Below, piece by piece: positions 25,093 to 34,205 of a stretch of DNA of 64,000 nt. The translations under genes were made by a program, and so were the position numbers. Source of the stretch: Sva-07 sp963710625 (GTDB lineage: Bacteria; Actinomycetota; Acidimicrobiia; Acidimicrobiales; Ilumatobacteraceae); the NCBI GenBank assembly GCA_963710625.1, contig CAVQBG010000016.1:62001-126000 (forward strand). Direction: 5' to 3'. Position 1 is the stretch's first letter; each line of letters begins with the position of its first letter. The notes under the pieces were generated by a model that made no database searches, had not been told where the DNA came from, and saw only the letters and a list, made by a program, of their open reading frames with translations.

Positions 25093-27366
25093 TCAGGAGC
25101 GCGCGGCGTCGAGCAACATGCGGCGCTCGGCGGTCGCCAGCACCCGGCGAGCGGCCGTGACGGCGTCGGGATCGACCGAGATCGACGTGATGCCGAACCG
25201 CACCAGGTGCTCGGCGAACGCCGGATTGCGCGACGGTGCGAGCCCACACAGCGACGACGTGATCCCGACCTCACCGCAGGCGGTCACGATCTGTTCGATC
25301 GCCCAGAGCACCGCTGCGTCGCTCTCGTCGAAGAGCTCGGCGAGCATCTCGGAGTCGCGGTCGACCCCGAGCATCAGCTGGGTCAGGTCGTTGCTGCCGA
25401 TCGACACACCGGCGATGCCGAGTTCGGCATAGTCGGGGATCCGGGCGATCACGGACGGCACTTCGGCCATCACCCACGTGACGAGGCCACGCTGTCGTCC
25501 GAGCCGGCTCGCGTCGATGGCTTCCAGACAGGCCTCCAGTTCCCACTTCGTCCTGACGAAGGGGATCATCACCTGCAGGTTCGGGAACTCCTCGCGCACC
25601 CGGCCGAGCGTCTCGAGCTCGAGCGCGAACGTCTCGGGATCCTTGATGTAGCGGTAGCAGCCCCGGTAGCCGATCATCGGGTTCTGCTCCTCGGGCTCGA
25701 ACTGCTCGCCGCCGGTGAGGCCACGGAACTCGTTCGACCGGAAGTCCATCGTCCGGTAGACCACCGGGCGAGTTCCGAACGCGCCGGCGATCTGTCCCAG
25801 CTGCGCCGACATCGAGCTGATGAACTCGTCGCTGCGACCGTCGGCGATCAGCGCGCGTGGATGACGACCACCGAGCGCGTCGACGACCATGAACTCGCCG
25901 CGCAGCAGCCCGACCCCGTCGACGTCGAGTGCTGCCACTTCCGCCGCTCGGTCGGCCATCGCGAGGTTGACGTACAGCTTGGTGGCCGTCACCTCGGACA
26001 CGGTCGCCGGTGTCGGGGTGGAACGCTCGACCTCCCGGCTCGTGATCACCGCCGGCAGATGGCTGGCGCGATCGCCGGCGAACACCTGGCCGGCGGCGGC
26101 ATCGACGGTCACCATGTCGCCGTTGCGAAGCGTCGTCGTCGCCGTGCGGGTTCCGACGATCGCCGGGAGTCCGAGCTCGCGGCTGACGATCGCGGCGTGG
26201 CACGTGCTGCCGCCCGCGTCGGTGACGAGCGCGGAGGCGCGACGCATCGTCGCGACCCAGTCGGGTGAAGTCATCTCGGCGACGAGCACGTCGCCGTCGG
26301 CGAGCAGGTGGCCGTCCGCCGGTGACGTCAGGATCCGCACGTGCCCCGATGCGTTGCGGTCGCCAACCCCGAGGCCTTGCAGGATCGGCGTCTCCGACGT
26401 GCCGAGCATCGATGGCTCGAGGGTGGTCAGCGGACGGGACTGGACGACGAACAGTTCGTCACCGACGAACGCCCACTCGACATCCTGCGGGCTGCCGTAG
26501 TGCCGCTCGATGTCGAGGCCGAGCCGTGCGATCCGCACGACCTCGTCGTCGGTCAGGACGCGGCGCCAGCCCTCGGCAGCGTCGAGCTCCTCGAGGACGT
26601 CGCCGTCGGGGCCGGTGGTGATGCGCACCGACTGGCAGCCGATCCGCACGTCCCGCAACATTCTGGTCGCCCGGTCGACGTGGTACGTGTCCGGTTCGAC
26701 ACGCCCCGACACCACGACCTCGCCGAGGCCGAATGCCGCTTCGATCACGACCTGCTCGCGCTCCGCGGGGTCCACCGTGAACATCACGCCGGAGCGGTCC
26801 GATGCCACCATCTGTTGCACGATCACGGCGATCGCCGGCTCGTCGAGCAGCCCGCGATCGACGCGGTACGACGCGACCCGCTCGCCGAACAGCGATGCCC
26901 AGCAGTCGGTGATCCGCTCGAGGAGTTCGGGCGCACGGACGTTCGTGAACGTCTCGTTCATCCCGGCGAACGACGTGTCGGTCGAGTCCTCTGCGGTGGC
27001 CGACGACCGAACGGCCACCCTGACGTCCGGTCCGAGTGCGTTCAGCCTCGCCAGCACGTCGTCGGCGAGCGCGGCCGGCAGCTCGCAGGCCCGCACCGAG
27101 CTGCGCATCTGCCGGGCCTGTTCAGCCAGGGCATCAGGGGTCAGTGCACCCGCGTTGCGGGCGTGATCGGCGAGTTGGTCGCGGAGCCCGGCGTGCTCCA
27201 TCGCGTCGAGATAGGCCTCGGCGGTGATCACGAACCCCGGCGGCACCGGGAACCCGGCAGCGATCATCTCGCCCAGGTTCGCCCCCTTGCCACCGACGAG
27301 TTCGACGTCGACCAAGCCGACTTCGGAGAGGTCGACGATCGGACGGACTCGGGTCAACTGCGCCAT
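25093..27366 (-). CDS. ppsA: phosphoenolpyruvate synthase
   Basis: This 757-residue protein makes PEP from pyruvate and ATP (with AMP and phosphate), for gluconeogenesis. The N-terminal ATP-grasp domain begins LVGGKGANLGEMIAAGFPVP. The swivelling phosphohistidine domain carries DAGGSTCHAAIVSRELG, and the C-terminal PEP/pyruvate TIM-barrel has the catalytic CGLAPS motif. ATG at 27366 is preferred because AGGGAG lies 6 bp upstream; the TTG at 27384 is less likely. A weak DosR-like site is 77 bp upstream, so low-oxygen control is possible. The gene appears monocistronic. Confidence 0.92.
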   Translation of the reverse strand: MAQLTRVRPIVDLSEVGLVDVELVGGKGANLGEMIAAGFPVPPGFVITAEAYLDAMEHAGLRDQLADHARNAGALTPDALAEQARQMRSSVRACELPAALADDVLARLNALGPDVRVAVRSSATAEDSTDTSFAGMNETFTNVRAPELLERITDCWASLFGERVASYRVDRGLLDEPAIAVIVQQMVASDRSGVMFTVDPAEREQVVIEAAFGLGEVVVSGRVEPDTYHVDRATRMLRDVRIGCQSVRITTGPDGDVLEELDAAEGWRRVLTDDEVVRIARLGLDIERHYGSPQDVEWAFVGDELFVVQSRPLTTLEPSMLGTSETPILQGLGVGDRNASGHVRILTSPADGHLLADGDVLVAEMTSPDWVATMRRASALVTDAGGSTCHAAIVSRELGLPAIVGTRTATTTLRNGDMVTVDAAAGQVFAGDRASHLPAVITSREVERSTPTPATVSEVTATKLYVNLAMADRAAEVAALDVDGVGLLRGEFMVVDALGGRHPRALIADGRSDEFISSMSAQLGQIAGAFGTRPVVYRTMDFRSNEFRGLTGGEQFEPEEQNPMIGYRGCYRYIKDPETFALELETLGRVREEFPNLQVMIPFVRTKWELEACLEAIDASRLGRQRGLVTWVMAEVPSVIARIPDYAELGIAGVSIGSNDLTQLMLGVDRDSEMLAELFDESDAAVLWAIEQIVTACGEVGITSSLCGLAPSRNPAFAEHLVRFGITSISVDPDAVTAARRVLATAERRMLLDAARS

Positions 27367-27443
27367 GGCCATCTCCCTCGACAAGTCGCAGGATCGTCCT
27401 GCGATCCGATTCCAGGGTCACCCTGTGCAGCCCGCCGGGGCCA

Positions 27444-27457
27444 GTGCCGAACGTCCC
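27444..27457 (-). promoter_or_regulatory. weak DosR-like box upstream of ppsA
   Basis: In gene direction the site reads GGGACGTTCGGCAC, matching the (A/G)(T/G)GACnTTnGnCCC pattern except at position 13. It ends 77 bp before the ppsA ATG and lies just after the carbonic anhydrase stop. It is weaker than the other sites in the set. Confidence 0.3.
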
Positions 27458-27470
27458 TCGGGTGCGATGC

Positions 27471-28109
27471 CTACAGGCCGTCGAGGTCGTAGATGTTCCG
27501 GGCGGGTTCGTCGGCAGGGTCGATCTGCAGATCCTTCAGCAGGCCGTGGCGGAGGTCGTAGGCCCAGCCGTGGACGTGGTCACCCATGCGGGCACCCCAT
27601 CGGCGTTGGACGAACGACGTCGAGCAGAGCCGGTACACCTGCTCGCGCACGTTCAACTCGACCAGGCGTTGATGGCGCAGAACCGGGTCGTCGATCGCGT
27701 CGAGCTCGTCGTGGTAGATCCGGTACACGTCCTTGATCGTGCGCAGCCACTTGTCGATCAGGCCGTGGTAGGAGCCGTCGACCGCGGCGGCGACACCGCC
27801 GCAGCCATAGTGGCCGCAGACGATCACGTGCTCGACCTCGAGCACCTCGACGGCGAACTGCAGCACCGACATCAGGTTCATGTCGGTGTGGACCACGAGG
27901 TTGGCGATGTTGCGATGGATGAACATCTGCCCGGTGCGCATGCCGACCATCTCGTTGGCGTTGACCCGGCTGTCGGAGCACCCGATGAACAGGTACTCGG
28001 GCGACTGCCCCTCGGCGAGCCGCTCGAAGTGGTCGGGATCCTTGGAGAGTTCGGACTCGACCCAGCGACGATTGTTCTCGAACAATTGGGCGTACGACGG
28101 TGCGGTCAC
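27471..28109 (-). CDS. beta-class carbonic anhydrase
   Basis: This 212-residue protein has the zinc site GCSDSR (C44, with the D46/R48 dyad) and VCGHYGCGG (H100, C103), as in plant-type and mycobacterial beta carbonic anhydrases that interconvert CO2 and bicarbonate. GTG at 28109 gives a normal N-terminus (TAPSYAQLFENNRRW); the GTG at 28154 would add 15 atypical residues. It lies upstream of ppsA on the same strand with 104 bp between. It may supply bicarbonate for carboxylases. Confidence 0.92.
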   Translation of the reverse strand: MTAPSYAQLFENNRRWVESELSKDPDHFERLAEGQSPEYLFIGCSDSRVNANEMVGMRTGQMFIHRNIANLVVHTDMNLMSVLQFAVEVLEVEHVIVCGHYGCGGVAAAVDGSYHGLIDKWLRTIKDVYRIYHDELDAIDDPVLRHQRLVELNVREQVYRLCSTSFVQRRWGARMGDHVHGWAYDLRHGLLKDLQIDPADEPARNIYDLDGL

Positions 28110-28228
28110 ACCGCCAGCCTGCCAGACCGACCACCCGGGCGATGCACCTCTCACTCACGCGCACACGCCTCGCGCCGACCCCATCACGGAAGGTCAGTTC
28201 GTGCAACGGCGTTCGTAGGATGTCGGCC

Positions 28229-28534
28229 ATGGATCGGCCCGTCGACGAGGGAACCTGGACGTTCCTGACGAACCACTCGCACGTGTTGATCTGTCTCACG
28301 CGCGACCCCGGCATGCGGTTGCGTGACCTGGCCGACGAGGTCGGGATCACCGAGCGTGCGGTCCAGGGAATCGTCAAGGATCTGGAGACTGCCGGCTGCA
28401 TCACGCGTCACCGCGAGGGGCGCCGCAATCGCTACGACATCGTGCACGATCGACCCATGCGGCACCGGGTGGAGCGTCATCACGTGGTCGGCGACCTGCT
28501 CGATGCCATGGCGCCCACCTCCGACGTCAGCTGA
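28229..28534 (+). CDS. small winged-helix (MarR/ArsR-like) transcriptional regulator
   Basis: This 101-residue protein consists of one winged helix: HSHVLICLTRDPGMRLRDLA, then DEVGITERAVQGIVKDLETA and a wing HREGRRNRYDI. There is no metal or cysteine sensor motif. ATG at 28229 is preferred, with AGGA 8 bp upstream; 28220 is an alternative. It is divergent from the carbonic anhydrase gene, with 119 bp between the starts, so it may regulate that gene or itself. Confidence 0.75.
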   Translation: MDRPVDEGTWTFLTNHSHVLICLTRDPGMRLRDLADEVGITERAVQGIVKDLETAGCITRHREGRRNRYDIVHDRPMRHRVERHHVVGDLLDAMAPTSDVS

Positions 28535-28571
28535 CGTCGTACGACTCTCGACGGCGCGCTGTGGAGTGCCG

Positions 28572-29507
28572 CTACGCCGGCGGCGGTGGCGGCAGCGGTG
28601 GTTCGGTCGGTGGCGGCGGAGGAGGGGAGGCCGGCGGTGGCGGAGGAGGAGCCGAGACCGGCGGTGTCGCAATCGGCGACGAGGCCGGCGGGGGAGGGGG
28701 CGCAGCGCCGACGCCTGCGGTGCTCACCGCCGCCGGTGTCGAGGACTGTCCCCTGCGCCGCAGCAGCAGGAAGGCGATCAACCCGACGAGCGCGAGGCCG
28801 ACCACGATCAGCAGCGGGATCAACCACGAGTTGTCGGATCCGCCTCCCGGAGTCCATTCGGCGGTCATCGTCGCGTCGCCGCCTTGGACGAATGCCGCGT
28901 CGGCGGTGATCGCCCAGGTCGCGGTCGATCCGTTCGTGGAGGTGGCGTTGTTCTCCCCCAGCGAGCCGGGACCGGTTGCGGTGAACACGATCGAGAACAA
29001 CTCGTCGAAATCGATGCCGGGCAGCGGCAGGTCCTCGGCACCTGCGGAGAGCTCGTCGACGCCCTGGAGCACGGCGGAGAACCGGGTGCCCGAGTCGTCC
29101 TGCTCGATCGTGAAGGCCGACTCGGCGCCGATCGAGTTCAGTTCGTCGATGGGCACGCCCTCCACGGTGCACCCCACGCCGACTTCGGTACCGTTGTCGA
29201 TCTCGCGGATCGACACGTCGTAGTCGGTGAACGACGTGCCGAGGTCGCCGCAGGGGTCGTCGCCCTGGGTGAGTTCGTTCAGCAGGTCCTCACCGCTGAG
29301 TCCGTCGAGCAACCCGGTGTCCTCGCCGCGCAGGTTTCCGAGTTCGGCGAGCTGTTCGGTGTCGATGAGCGTGACCAGTTCCACGTCGGCGGTGCCGTCG
29401 TCGTTGATGGTGATGTTCGACTCGACGCTGAAGCACCCCGCGAGGGCCAGCGAGGCGGTCACGAGGGCGACCGCGGTCGCTGCTCGCCGGAGTGGTCGTC
29501 GTCGCAT
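28572..29507 (-). CDS. LppM-like lipoprotein with TM segment and proline-rich tail
   Basis: This 311-residue protein has a lipobox LALAGC near residue 25, then an LppM-type domain (SVESNITINDDGTADVELVT) to about 210. A transmembrane helix follows (WLIPLLIVVGLALVGLIAFL), and then an unusual C-terminal tail of about 60 residues made mostly of Pro with Ala and Ser. LppM of mycobacteria is an envelope protein linked to host interaction; here the role is probably envelope-related. Having both a lipobox and a later TM helix would place the tail in the cytoplasm. It is divergent from the persulfide dioxygenase gene. Confidence 0.75.
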   Translation of the reverse strand: MRRRPLRRAATAVALVTASLALAGCFSVESNITINDDGTADVELVTLIDTEQLAELGNLRGEDTGLLDGLSGEDLLNELTQGDDPCGDLGTSFTDYDVSIREIDNGTEVGVGCTVEGVPIDELNSIGAESAFTIEQDDSGTRFSAVLQGVDELSAGAEDLPLPGIDFDELFSIVFTATGPGSLGENNATSTNGSTATWAITADAAFVQGGDATMTAEWTPGGGSDNSWLIPLLIVVGLALVGLIAFLLLRRRGQSSTPAAVSTAGVGAAPPPPPASSPIATPPVSAPPPPPPASPPPPPPTEPPLPPPPPA

Positions 29508-29548
29508 GGGGGCGACGGTACTCGCGGCGCCTCGCCCCGAGAGGCATT

Positions 29549-29566
29549 TATACGGTTGGGGGTATA
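29549..29566. promoter_or_regulatory. CsoR/CstR-type operator upstream of the persulfide dioxygenase
   Basis: TATACggttgggGgTATA is an 18-bp near-palindrome with a G-run, the style of sites bound by CsoR-family repressors, whose CstR branch senses persulfides. It lies 33 bp before the ATG of the MBL-rhodanese gene, overlapping its expected promoter. No CsoR-family gene is in the window. Confidence 0.5.
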
Positions 29567-29599
29567 TTTGCCGCTACGGTCGGCTCCGAGGAGGCACAC

Positions 29600-30988
29600 A
29601 TGAAGTTCACCCAGTACTACCTCGACTGCCTGTCGCAGGCGTCCTATCTGATCGGTGACGACACCAGCGGTCGTGCGGTGGTCGTCGATCCCCGTCGTGA
29701 CATCGACGAGTACGTCCGCGACGCCGCCGCAGCCGGGCTCACCATCGAACTCGTGATCGAGACCCACTTCCACGCCGACTTCCTGTCGGGCCACCTCGAA
29801 CTGGCGGCGGCGACCGGTGCCGAGATCGGGTTCTCCTCGGTCGCTGAAACCGAGTTCCCCTCGCGCAAACTGGCCGACGGTGAGCGCATCTCGCTCGGCG
29901 ACGTCCAGCTCGAGATCCGCCACACGCCGGGGCACACACCGGAGTCGATCAGCATCGTCGTCTGGGAACACGCCGACGACGAGATCCCCTACGGCGTGCT
30001 CACCGGCGACGCACTGTTCATCGGCGACGTCGGGCGCCCCGACCTGCTCGCATCGCTCGGCTACACGCGCGACGAACTGGCCGTCCAGCTCTACGACAGC
30101 CTGCACGGCAAGCTCCTCACCCTGCCCGACGCCACCAGGGTCTATCCGGCCCATGGAGCCGGTTCGGCGTGCGGCAAGAACCTGTCGACCGAGACGTGGT
30201 CGACCATTGGCGACCAGCGGGTCGAGAACTACGCGCTGTTGGCGCCGGACAAGCAGACCTTCATCGATCTCGTCACCGAGGGCCAGCCGCCGGCGCCGTC
30301 GTACTTCGTCTACGACGCGGTGCTGAATCGCAAGGACCGAGCGCTGCTCGACGAGACGGCCCCCCTGCGGGCGCTGGACCTCGACGAGGTGACGCGACTG
30401 GTCGCCGAGGGTGCACTCCTGCTCGACGGTCGCACTCCCGAGGAGTTCGCGCACGGTCACCTCGTCGGATCGATCAACGTCGGCCTCGAGGGCCGCTACG
30501 CGGAGTTCGCCGGCTCCGTGGTCTCGAGCGAGTCCGACATCGTGCTCGTCGTCGACCCCGGCTTCGAACTCGAGGCGCGCAACCGGCTCGGGCGCATCGG
30601 CTTCGACCGTGTCGTCGGATACCTCGACGATCCGCTCGCGGTGATGGCGGCGGTGCCGGAGCGGACCCAGCGGGCATCCCGCCTGACCGTGCGCGAGTTC
30701 GAGGAGCGTCGCGCCGACGTCGACGGCCTGCAGGTCGTCGACATCCGCAATCCCGGCGAAATCGCACTCGGTGCGGTGCCGGCTGCGACAGCGATCCCGG
30801 TCGGCCAGTTGCCGGGCCGCGTCGCTGAACTCGATCCCGGGGCACCGACCGTCGTGTACTGCGCGGGCGGGTACCGCTCGTCGGTTGCGGCGAGCCTGCT
30901 GCGTAACCACGGCTTCGACGACGTCTCCGACCTGCTCGGCGGATTCGGCGCATGGGTCGAGGTCACACAGGCCACACCGTCACGCTGA
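29600..30988 (+). CDS. persulfide dioxygenase-rhodanese fusion (CstB-like)
   Basis: This 462-residue protein has an ETHE1-type metallo-beta-lactamase domain (IETHFHADFLSGH at 54-66, HTPGHTPESI, GDALFIGDVGRPD, YPAHGAGSACGK). Two rhodanese domains follow. The first (about 265-355) lacks a catalytic cysteine, reading VVDPGFELEA at that loop; the second has the active loop VVYCAGGYRSS (cysteine near 420). This PDO/pseudo-rhodanese/rhodanese order is that of CstB, which turns persulfides into thiosulfate. GAGGAGG lies 6 bp upstream of the ATG. The CsoR-type operator just upstream fits sulfide/persulfide control. Confidence 0.88.
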   Translation: MKFTQYYLDCLSQASYLIGDDTSGRAVVVDPRRDIDEYVRDAAAAGLTIELVIETHFHADFLSGHLELAAATGAEIGFSSVAETEFPSRKLADGERISLGDVQLEIRHTPGHTPESISIVVWEHADDEIPYGVLTGDALFIGDVGRPDLLASLGYTRDELAVQLYDSLHGKLLTLPDATRVYPAHGAGSACGKNLSTETWSTIGDQRVENYALLAPDKQTFIDLVTEGQPPAPSYFVYDAVLNRKDRALLDETAPLRALDLDEVTRLVAEGALLLDGRTPEEFAHGHLVGSINVGLEGRYAEFAGSVVSSESDIVLVVDPGFELEARNRLGRIGFDRVVGYLDDPLAVMAAVPERTQRASRLTVREFEERRADVDGLQVVDIRNPGEIALGAVPAATAIPVGQLPGRVAELDPGAPTVVYCAGGYRSSVAASLLRNHGFDDVSDLLGGFGAWVEVTQATPSR

Positions 30989-31019
30989 CGCGCGGCGGTT
31001 CCCGACCCGATCGGCGGAT

Positions 31020-31238
31020 TCAGTCGCCGACGTCGACCTCGACAGCGGGAACGTCGAGTTCGATGTAGCCGTCGTCGCTGTCGGACACGGCGAGGAAGAC
31101 GAGCAGAGCGATGGCGCCGATCACGATCGCGGACACGAAGCCGAGGAGAAACGACGTCGCGCTCAGCGTGCGGCGGGGCTCGACAGGAATCGCGGCTCCG
31201 GGGTCGTCGGGGGTGGTACCCGCTCGCCCGCCGCCCAA
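31020..31238 (-). CDS. small single-pass membrane protein
   Basis: This 72-residue open frame has one clear TM helix (FLLGFVSAIVIGAIALLVFL), a basic N-terminal flank (PRRTL) and an acidic C-terminus. The apparent start is TTG without a good ribosome site, so the N-terminus is uncertain. It is convergent with the dioxygenase-rhodanese gene and divergent from the next. I do not recognise it. Confidence 0.5.
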   Translation of the reverse strand: MGGGRAGTTPDDPGAAIPVEPRRTLSATSFLLGFVSAIVIGAIALLVFLAVSDSDDGYIELDVPAVEVDVGD

Positions 31239-31303
31239 ACGGACCGGCTGTCGATCCTCGATCTCGAGCCCCGTCGCAGCGCGCGCCCGGCGTTGCTGCC
31301 ACG

Positions 31304-32788
31304 ATGGGGTGCGTGTCCCGATCTCGTCGTGTTCTGGTGCTCGGAGCGACCGGCTACGTCGGTGGACGCCTCGTTCCCGAACTGCTCGGAGCCGGCTTGA
31401 CGGTGCGTTGCCTCACCCGGACTCCACAGGGCCTCGCCGGTGTCCCGTGGGCGCCCGACGTCGAGATCGTCGAGGGTGACCTGTCGGACGGATCGACCCT
31501 CGGTGATGCATTCGCCGGGGTCGATCAGGTCGTGTACCTCGTGCACTCGCTCGGCGCCGGCGACGACTTCATGCAGCAGGAGCAGGTCACCGCCCACACC
31601 GCTCGGGTCGCCTCGGAGGCGGCCGGGGTGTCGCACATCGTGTACATCGGCGGTCTGGGCGACGACGCCGACGATCTCTCCCCGCACCTTCGTTCCCGTC
31701 ACGATGTCGGTCGCGAACTCGCGGCCGGTCACATCCCGGTCACCGAACTGCGGGCGGCGATCATCCTCGGTGCCGGCTCGGCGTCGTTCGAGATGTTGCG
31801 CAGCCTGGTCGAGGTGCTGCCGGTGATGATCGCACCGCGCTGGGTCACGCAGACGCGAGTCCAACCGATCGCGATCGTCGACCTGCTCACGTACCTCGTT
31901 GCGGCAATCGACCGCGGACCGATCGGTGGCTCCGACGACAGCGGAGGTCACGAAGTGATCGAAGTCGGGTCGCCCGACGTGGTGTCGTACCGCGACCTGA
32001 TGCACACCTACGCCGATGTCGCCGGGTTGCGGCGTCGGCTGGTGGTGCCGGTGCCGTTCCTCACCCCGCGGCTCTCTGCGCACTGGGTGAACGTGGTGAC
32101 GCCGCTGCCGAAGTCGCTGGCCGACAGCCTGATCGACAGTCTGAAGAACGACGTCGTCGTCACCGACGACAGCGCCACGACGCTGTCCGATCATCGGCCG
32201 CTCGGCGTGGCCGCGGCGATCGAGGCGGCGATCTCGTCGGTCGCAGATCTCGACATCCCCACTCGGTGGTCGGGTTTCTCCGCACGTCAGCGGGCGGCGA
32301 GGCCGGCGCCCTGGGATCCGGAGTGGTCGGGCGGAACGGTGTACGAGGACACGCGGACCACCGTCGTCGACGCCTGCTCCGAGGACGTGCAACGTGTGGT
32401 GCGCGGGATCGGCGGCGAACGCGGGTGGTACGGCTTCGAGCCGCTGTGGGTCGTGCGCGGTGCACTCGACAAGCTCGTCGGCGGTGTCGGACTGCGGCGG
32501 GGTCGGCGGCATCCCGACGAGATCTTCGTGGGCGAGGCCCTCGACTTCTGGCGTGTCGACACCATCGAGCCCGACCTGTTCCGGCTCCACGCGGAGATGA
32601 GGTTGCCCGGCGATGCGTGGATCGAGTGGCGGACCAGCCCCGCCGCCGGCGGCGGGACCGAGATCGTGCAACGCGCTCGATTCGTTCCGCGTGGCATCCT
32701 CGGGCGTCTGTACTGGTGGGCAGTGGTGCCCTTCCACGTCGCGATCTTCCCGGTGATGCTGCGACGCATCGCCGCAGCGACCGCCTGA
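31304..32788 (+). CDS. NAD(P)-binding epimerase-like protein fused to DUF2867
   Basis: The N-terminal part of this 494-residue protein is an extended/atypical SDR of the NmrA/YbjT type: VLVLGATGYVGGRLVPELLG, a DLSDGSTL acidic turn and YLVHSLG. The C-terminal 170 residues match the DUF2867 pattern (VVRGIGGERGWYGFEPLW, FWRVDTIEPDLFRLHAEM). The same fusion is known in many actinobacteria; its reaction is not established. An internal GTG at 31313 is an alternative start. A hydrophobic stretch near the end (LGRLYWWAVVPFHVAIFPVM) may associate with the membrane. Confidence 0.8.
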   Translation: MGCVSRSRRVLVLGATGYVGGRLVPELLGAGLTVRCLTRTPQGLAGVPWAPDVEIVEGDLSDGSTLGDAFAGVDQVVYLVHSLGAGDDFMQQEQVTAHTARVASEAAGVSHIVYIGGLGDDADDLSPHLRSRHDVGRELAAGHIPVTELRAAIILGAGSASFEMLRSLVEVLPVMIAPRWVTQTRVQPIAIVDLLTYLVAAIDRGPIGGSDDSGGHEVIEVGSPDVVSYRDLMHTYADVAGLRRRLVVPVPFLTPRLSAHWVNVVTPLPKSLADSLIDSLKNDVVVTDDSATTLSDHRPLGVAAAIEAAISSVADLDIPTRWSGFSARQRAARPAPWDPEWSGGTVYEDTRTTVVDACSEDVQRVVRGIGGERGWYGFEPLWVVRGALDKLVGGVGLRRGRRHPDEIFVGEALDFWRVDTIEPDLFRLHAEMRLPGDAWIEWRTSPAAGGGTEIVQRARFVPRGILGRLYWWAVVPFHVAIFPVMLRRIAAATA

Positions 32789-32844
32789 GCGCAGCGAAGG
32801 TGAATGGCGCGGCGCATTCCGCCGTGATCCCTACGATCGGTGGG

Positions 32845-33777
32845 ATGGCGCGAGGTCGACTCCGGGAGCTGGCGACGTCGCTCGTCGATGCGGTGCTCGA
32901 GACCTACGGCGAATGGCGCCGGCATCGAACGATCCGGCTCGGCGCCGGTCTCGCCTACTACGGCCTGTTCTCCTTCGTGCCGCTGCTCGCCGTCAGCCTG
33001 TCGCTCGCCGGCGTGTTCTTCGCCCAGGACGACGTGCAGGACTACATCGCCCAGCAGCTGAGCGGCATCCTCGGCGCCGATTCCGACGCGGCCGCATCGG
33101 GACTCGCCGAAGCGCTCGACGGCGTCGGATCGATGGTCGGTCTCGGGTTGGTCGGTCTGGTGTCGTTGCTCTTCACGGCCTCGCTGCTCGTGATCGCGCT
33201 TCAAGATGCCCTCAACTCGATCTGGGAGCGCCCGGTGCGCGAGGGCTTCCGTCACACCGTGTTGCGCCGCCTCGGGGCCTTTGCCGTCGTGTTCGCCTGC
33301 GGTTTCGTGATGATCGTGTCGTTCGCGGTGAACTCGGTGTCCGCCCTGCTCGGGAGGTTGGTGCCGGACGGCGCGTTCTTCGAGTCGCTCGGTGAACTGT
33401 TCGGCACTGCGGCGTCGTGGGTGCTCCTCGGTGGGGTGCTCACCCTGCTGTTCCGCTATCTCGGCGACATTCAGGTCCCCTGGCGCAGCGTGGTGCCCGG
33501 CGCCGCGATCACGGCCCTCCTCGTCGCGGTCGGGACGGTTGCGATCGGCGCATATCTCCGGCGGTATGCCGCTTCGTCGTTGCTCGGCGCGACCGGCAGC
33601 GTGTTCCTGGTGCTGTTGTGGATCTACTACGAGGCGCAGATCGTTCTCGCGGGGGCCGAGTTCACCCGTGTGCTCGCGATTCGAGGAGTCGACGGTGTGT
33701 GGCCGGCGTCAGTCGACGACGACGGGCAGCCCGCTGTTCTGCCAGGCGACGATGCCGCCCTGGACGTCGGTGGCTGA
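32845..33777 (+). CDS. YihY/BrkB family membrane protein
   Basis: This 310-residue protein has about six transmembrane segments. The family's opening motif appears as RLGAGLAYYGLFSFVPLLAV, with later helices such as VGLGLVGLVSLLFTASLLVI and SVFLVLLWIYYEAQIVLAGA. The function of the family is unsettled; it was once called RNase BN wrongly and is now seen as a membrane protein or possible transporter. Its last 69 bp overlap the convergent rhodanese gene. ATG at 32845 is preferred. Confidence 0.85.
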   Translation: MARGRLRELATSLVDAVLETYGEWRRHRTIRLGAGLAYYGLFSFVPLLAVSLSLAGVFFAQDDVQDYIAQQLSGILGADSDAAASGLAEALDGVGSMVGLGLVGLVSLLFTASLLVIALQDALNSIWERPVREGFRHTVLRRLGAFAVVFACGFVMIVSFAVNSVSALLGRLVPDGAFFESLGELFGTAASWVLLGGVLTLLFRYLGDIQVPWRSVVPGAAITALLVAVGTVAIGAYLRRYAASSLLGATGSVFLVLLWIYYEAQIVLAGAEFTRVLAIRGVDGVWPASVDDDGQPAVLPGDDAALDVGG

Positions 33778-34170
33778 CGCGAAGCCGAGCGATTCCATGA
33801 TCGGCAGGGTCTGCCCGCTGCGGTTGCCTGATCGGCAGTAGACGACATAGGGGACCGTGGGATCGAGCTGGGCGAGCTGATCGGCGAAGTCGGGACGATA
33901 GAAGTCGAGCTGGACCGCGCCATCGATGTGGCCTGCTGCGTACTCCTCCGCGGTGCGCACGTCGAGGACGACGAGGTCCTCGGGAGCGTCGTCGATGATC
34001 GATGCCGCCGCATCGGCGGAGACCGTGGTGAACCCGGTGGGCTGTACTGCTCCGGTGGGTGAGGTGGCGGGTGTGGTGGCAGTCGAGGCCGAGTCGCTGT
34101 CGCTCCCGCACGCGGTGAGCGACCCGAGGCCAACGACGCCGATGACGAGGATCGTGACGATTCGTTTCAC
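33709..34170 (-). CDS. rhodanese-domain lipoprotein
   Basis: This 153-residue protein (GTG at 34170) starts with a lipoprotein signal (KRIVTILVIGVVGLGSLTAC), so it should be membrane-anchored outside the cell. After a Ser/Thr-rich linker comes a single rhodanese domain with VVLDVRTAEEYAAGH and the active loop VVYCRSGNRSG. It may handle sulfane sulfur at the surface or act in redox repair. An ATG at 34200 would add 10 residues before the charged signal start. It overlaps the end of the YihY gene. Confidence 0.82.
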   Translation of the reverse strand: MKRIVTILVIGVVGLGSLTACGSDSDSASTATTPATSPTGAVQPTGFTTVSADAAASIIDDAPEDLVVLDVRTAEEYAAGHIDGAVQLDFYRPDFADQLAQLDPTVPYVVYCRSGNRSGQTLPIMESLGFASATDVQGGIVAWQNSGLPVVVD

Positions 34171-34205
34171 GTCTCCGAGGCTATCGCCCGCCCGCTGCAT
34201 ACCTC

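Noticed and set aside
28561..29223. Gly-rich plus-strand frame opposite the LppM-like gene, at first sight a PE_PGRS-like protein
   Set aside because: The glycine runs are the complement of the proline codons in the minus-strand tail; no start or domain supports it.
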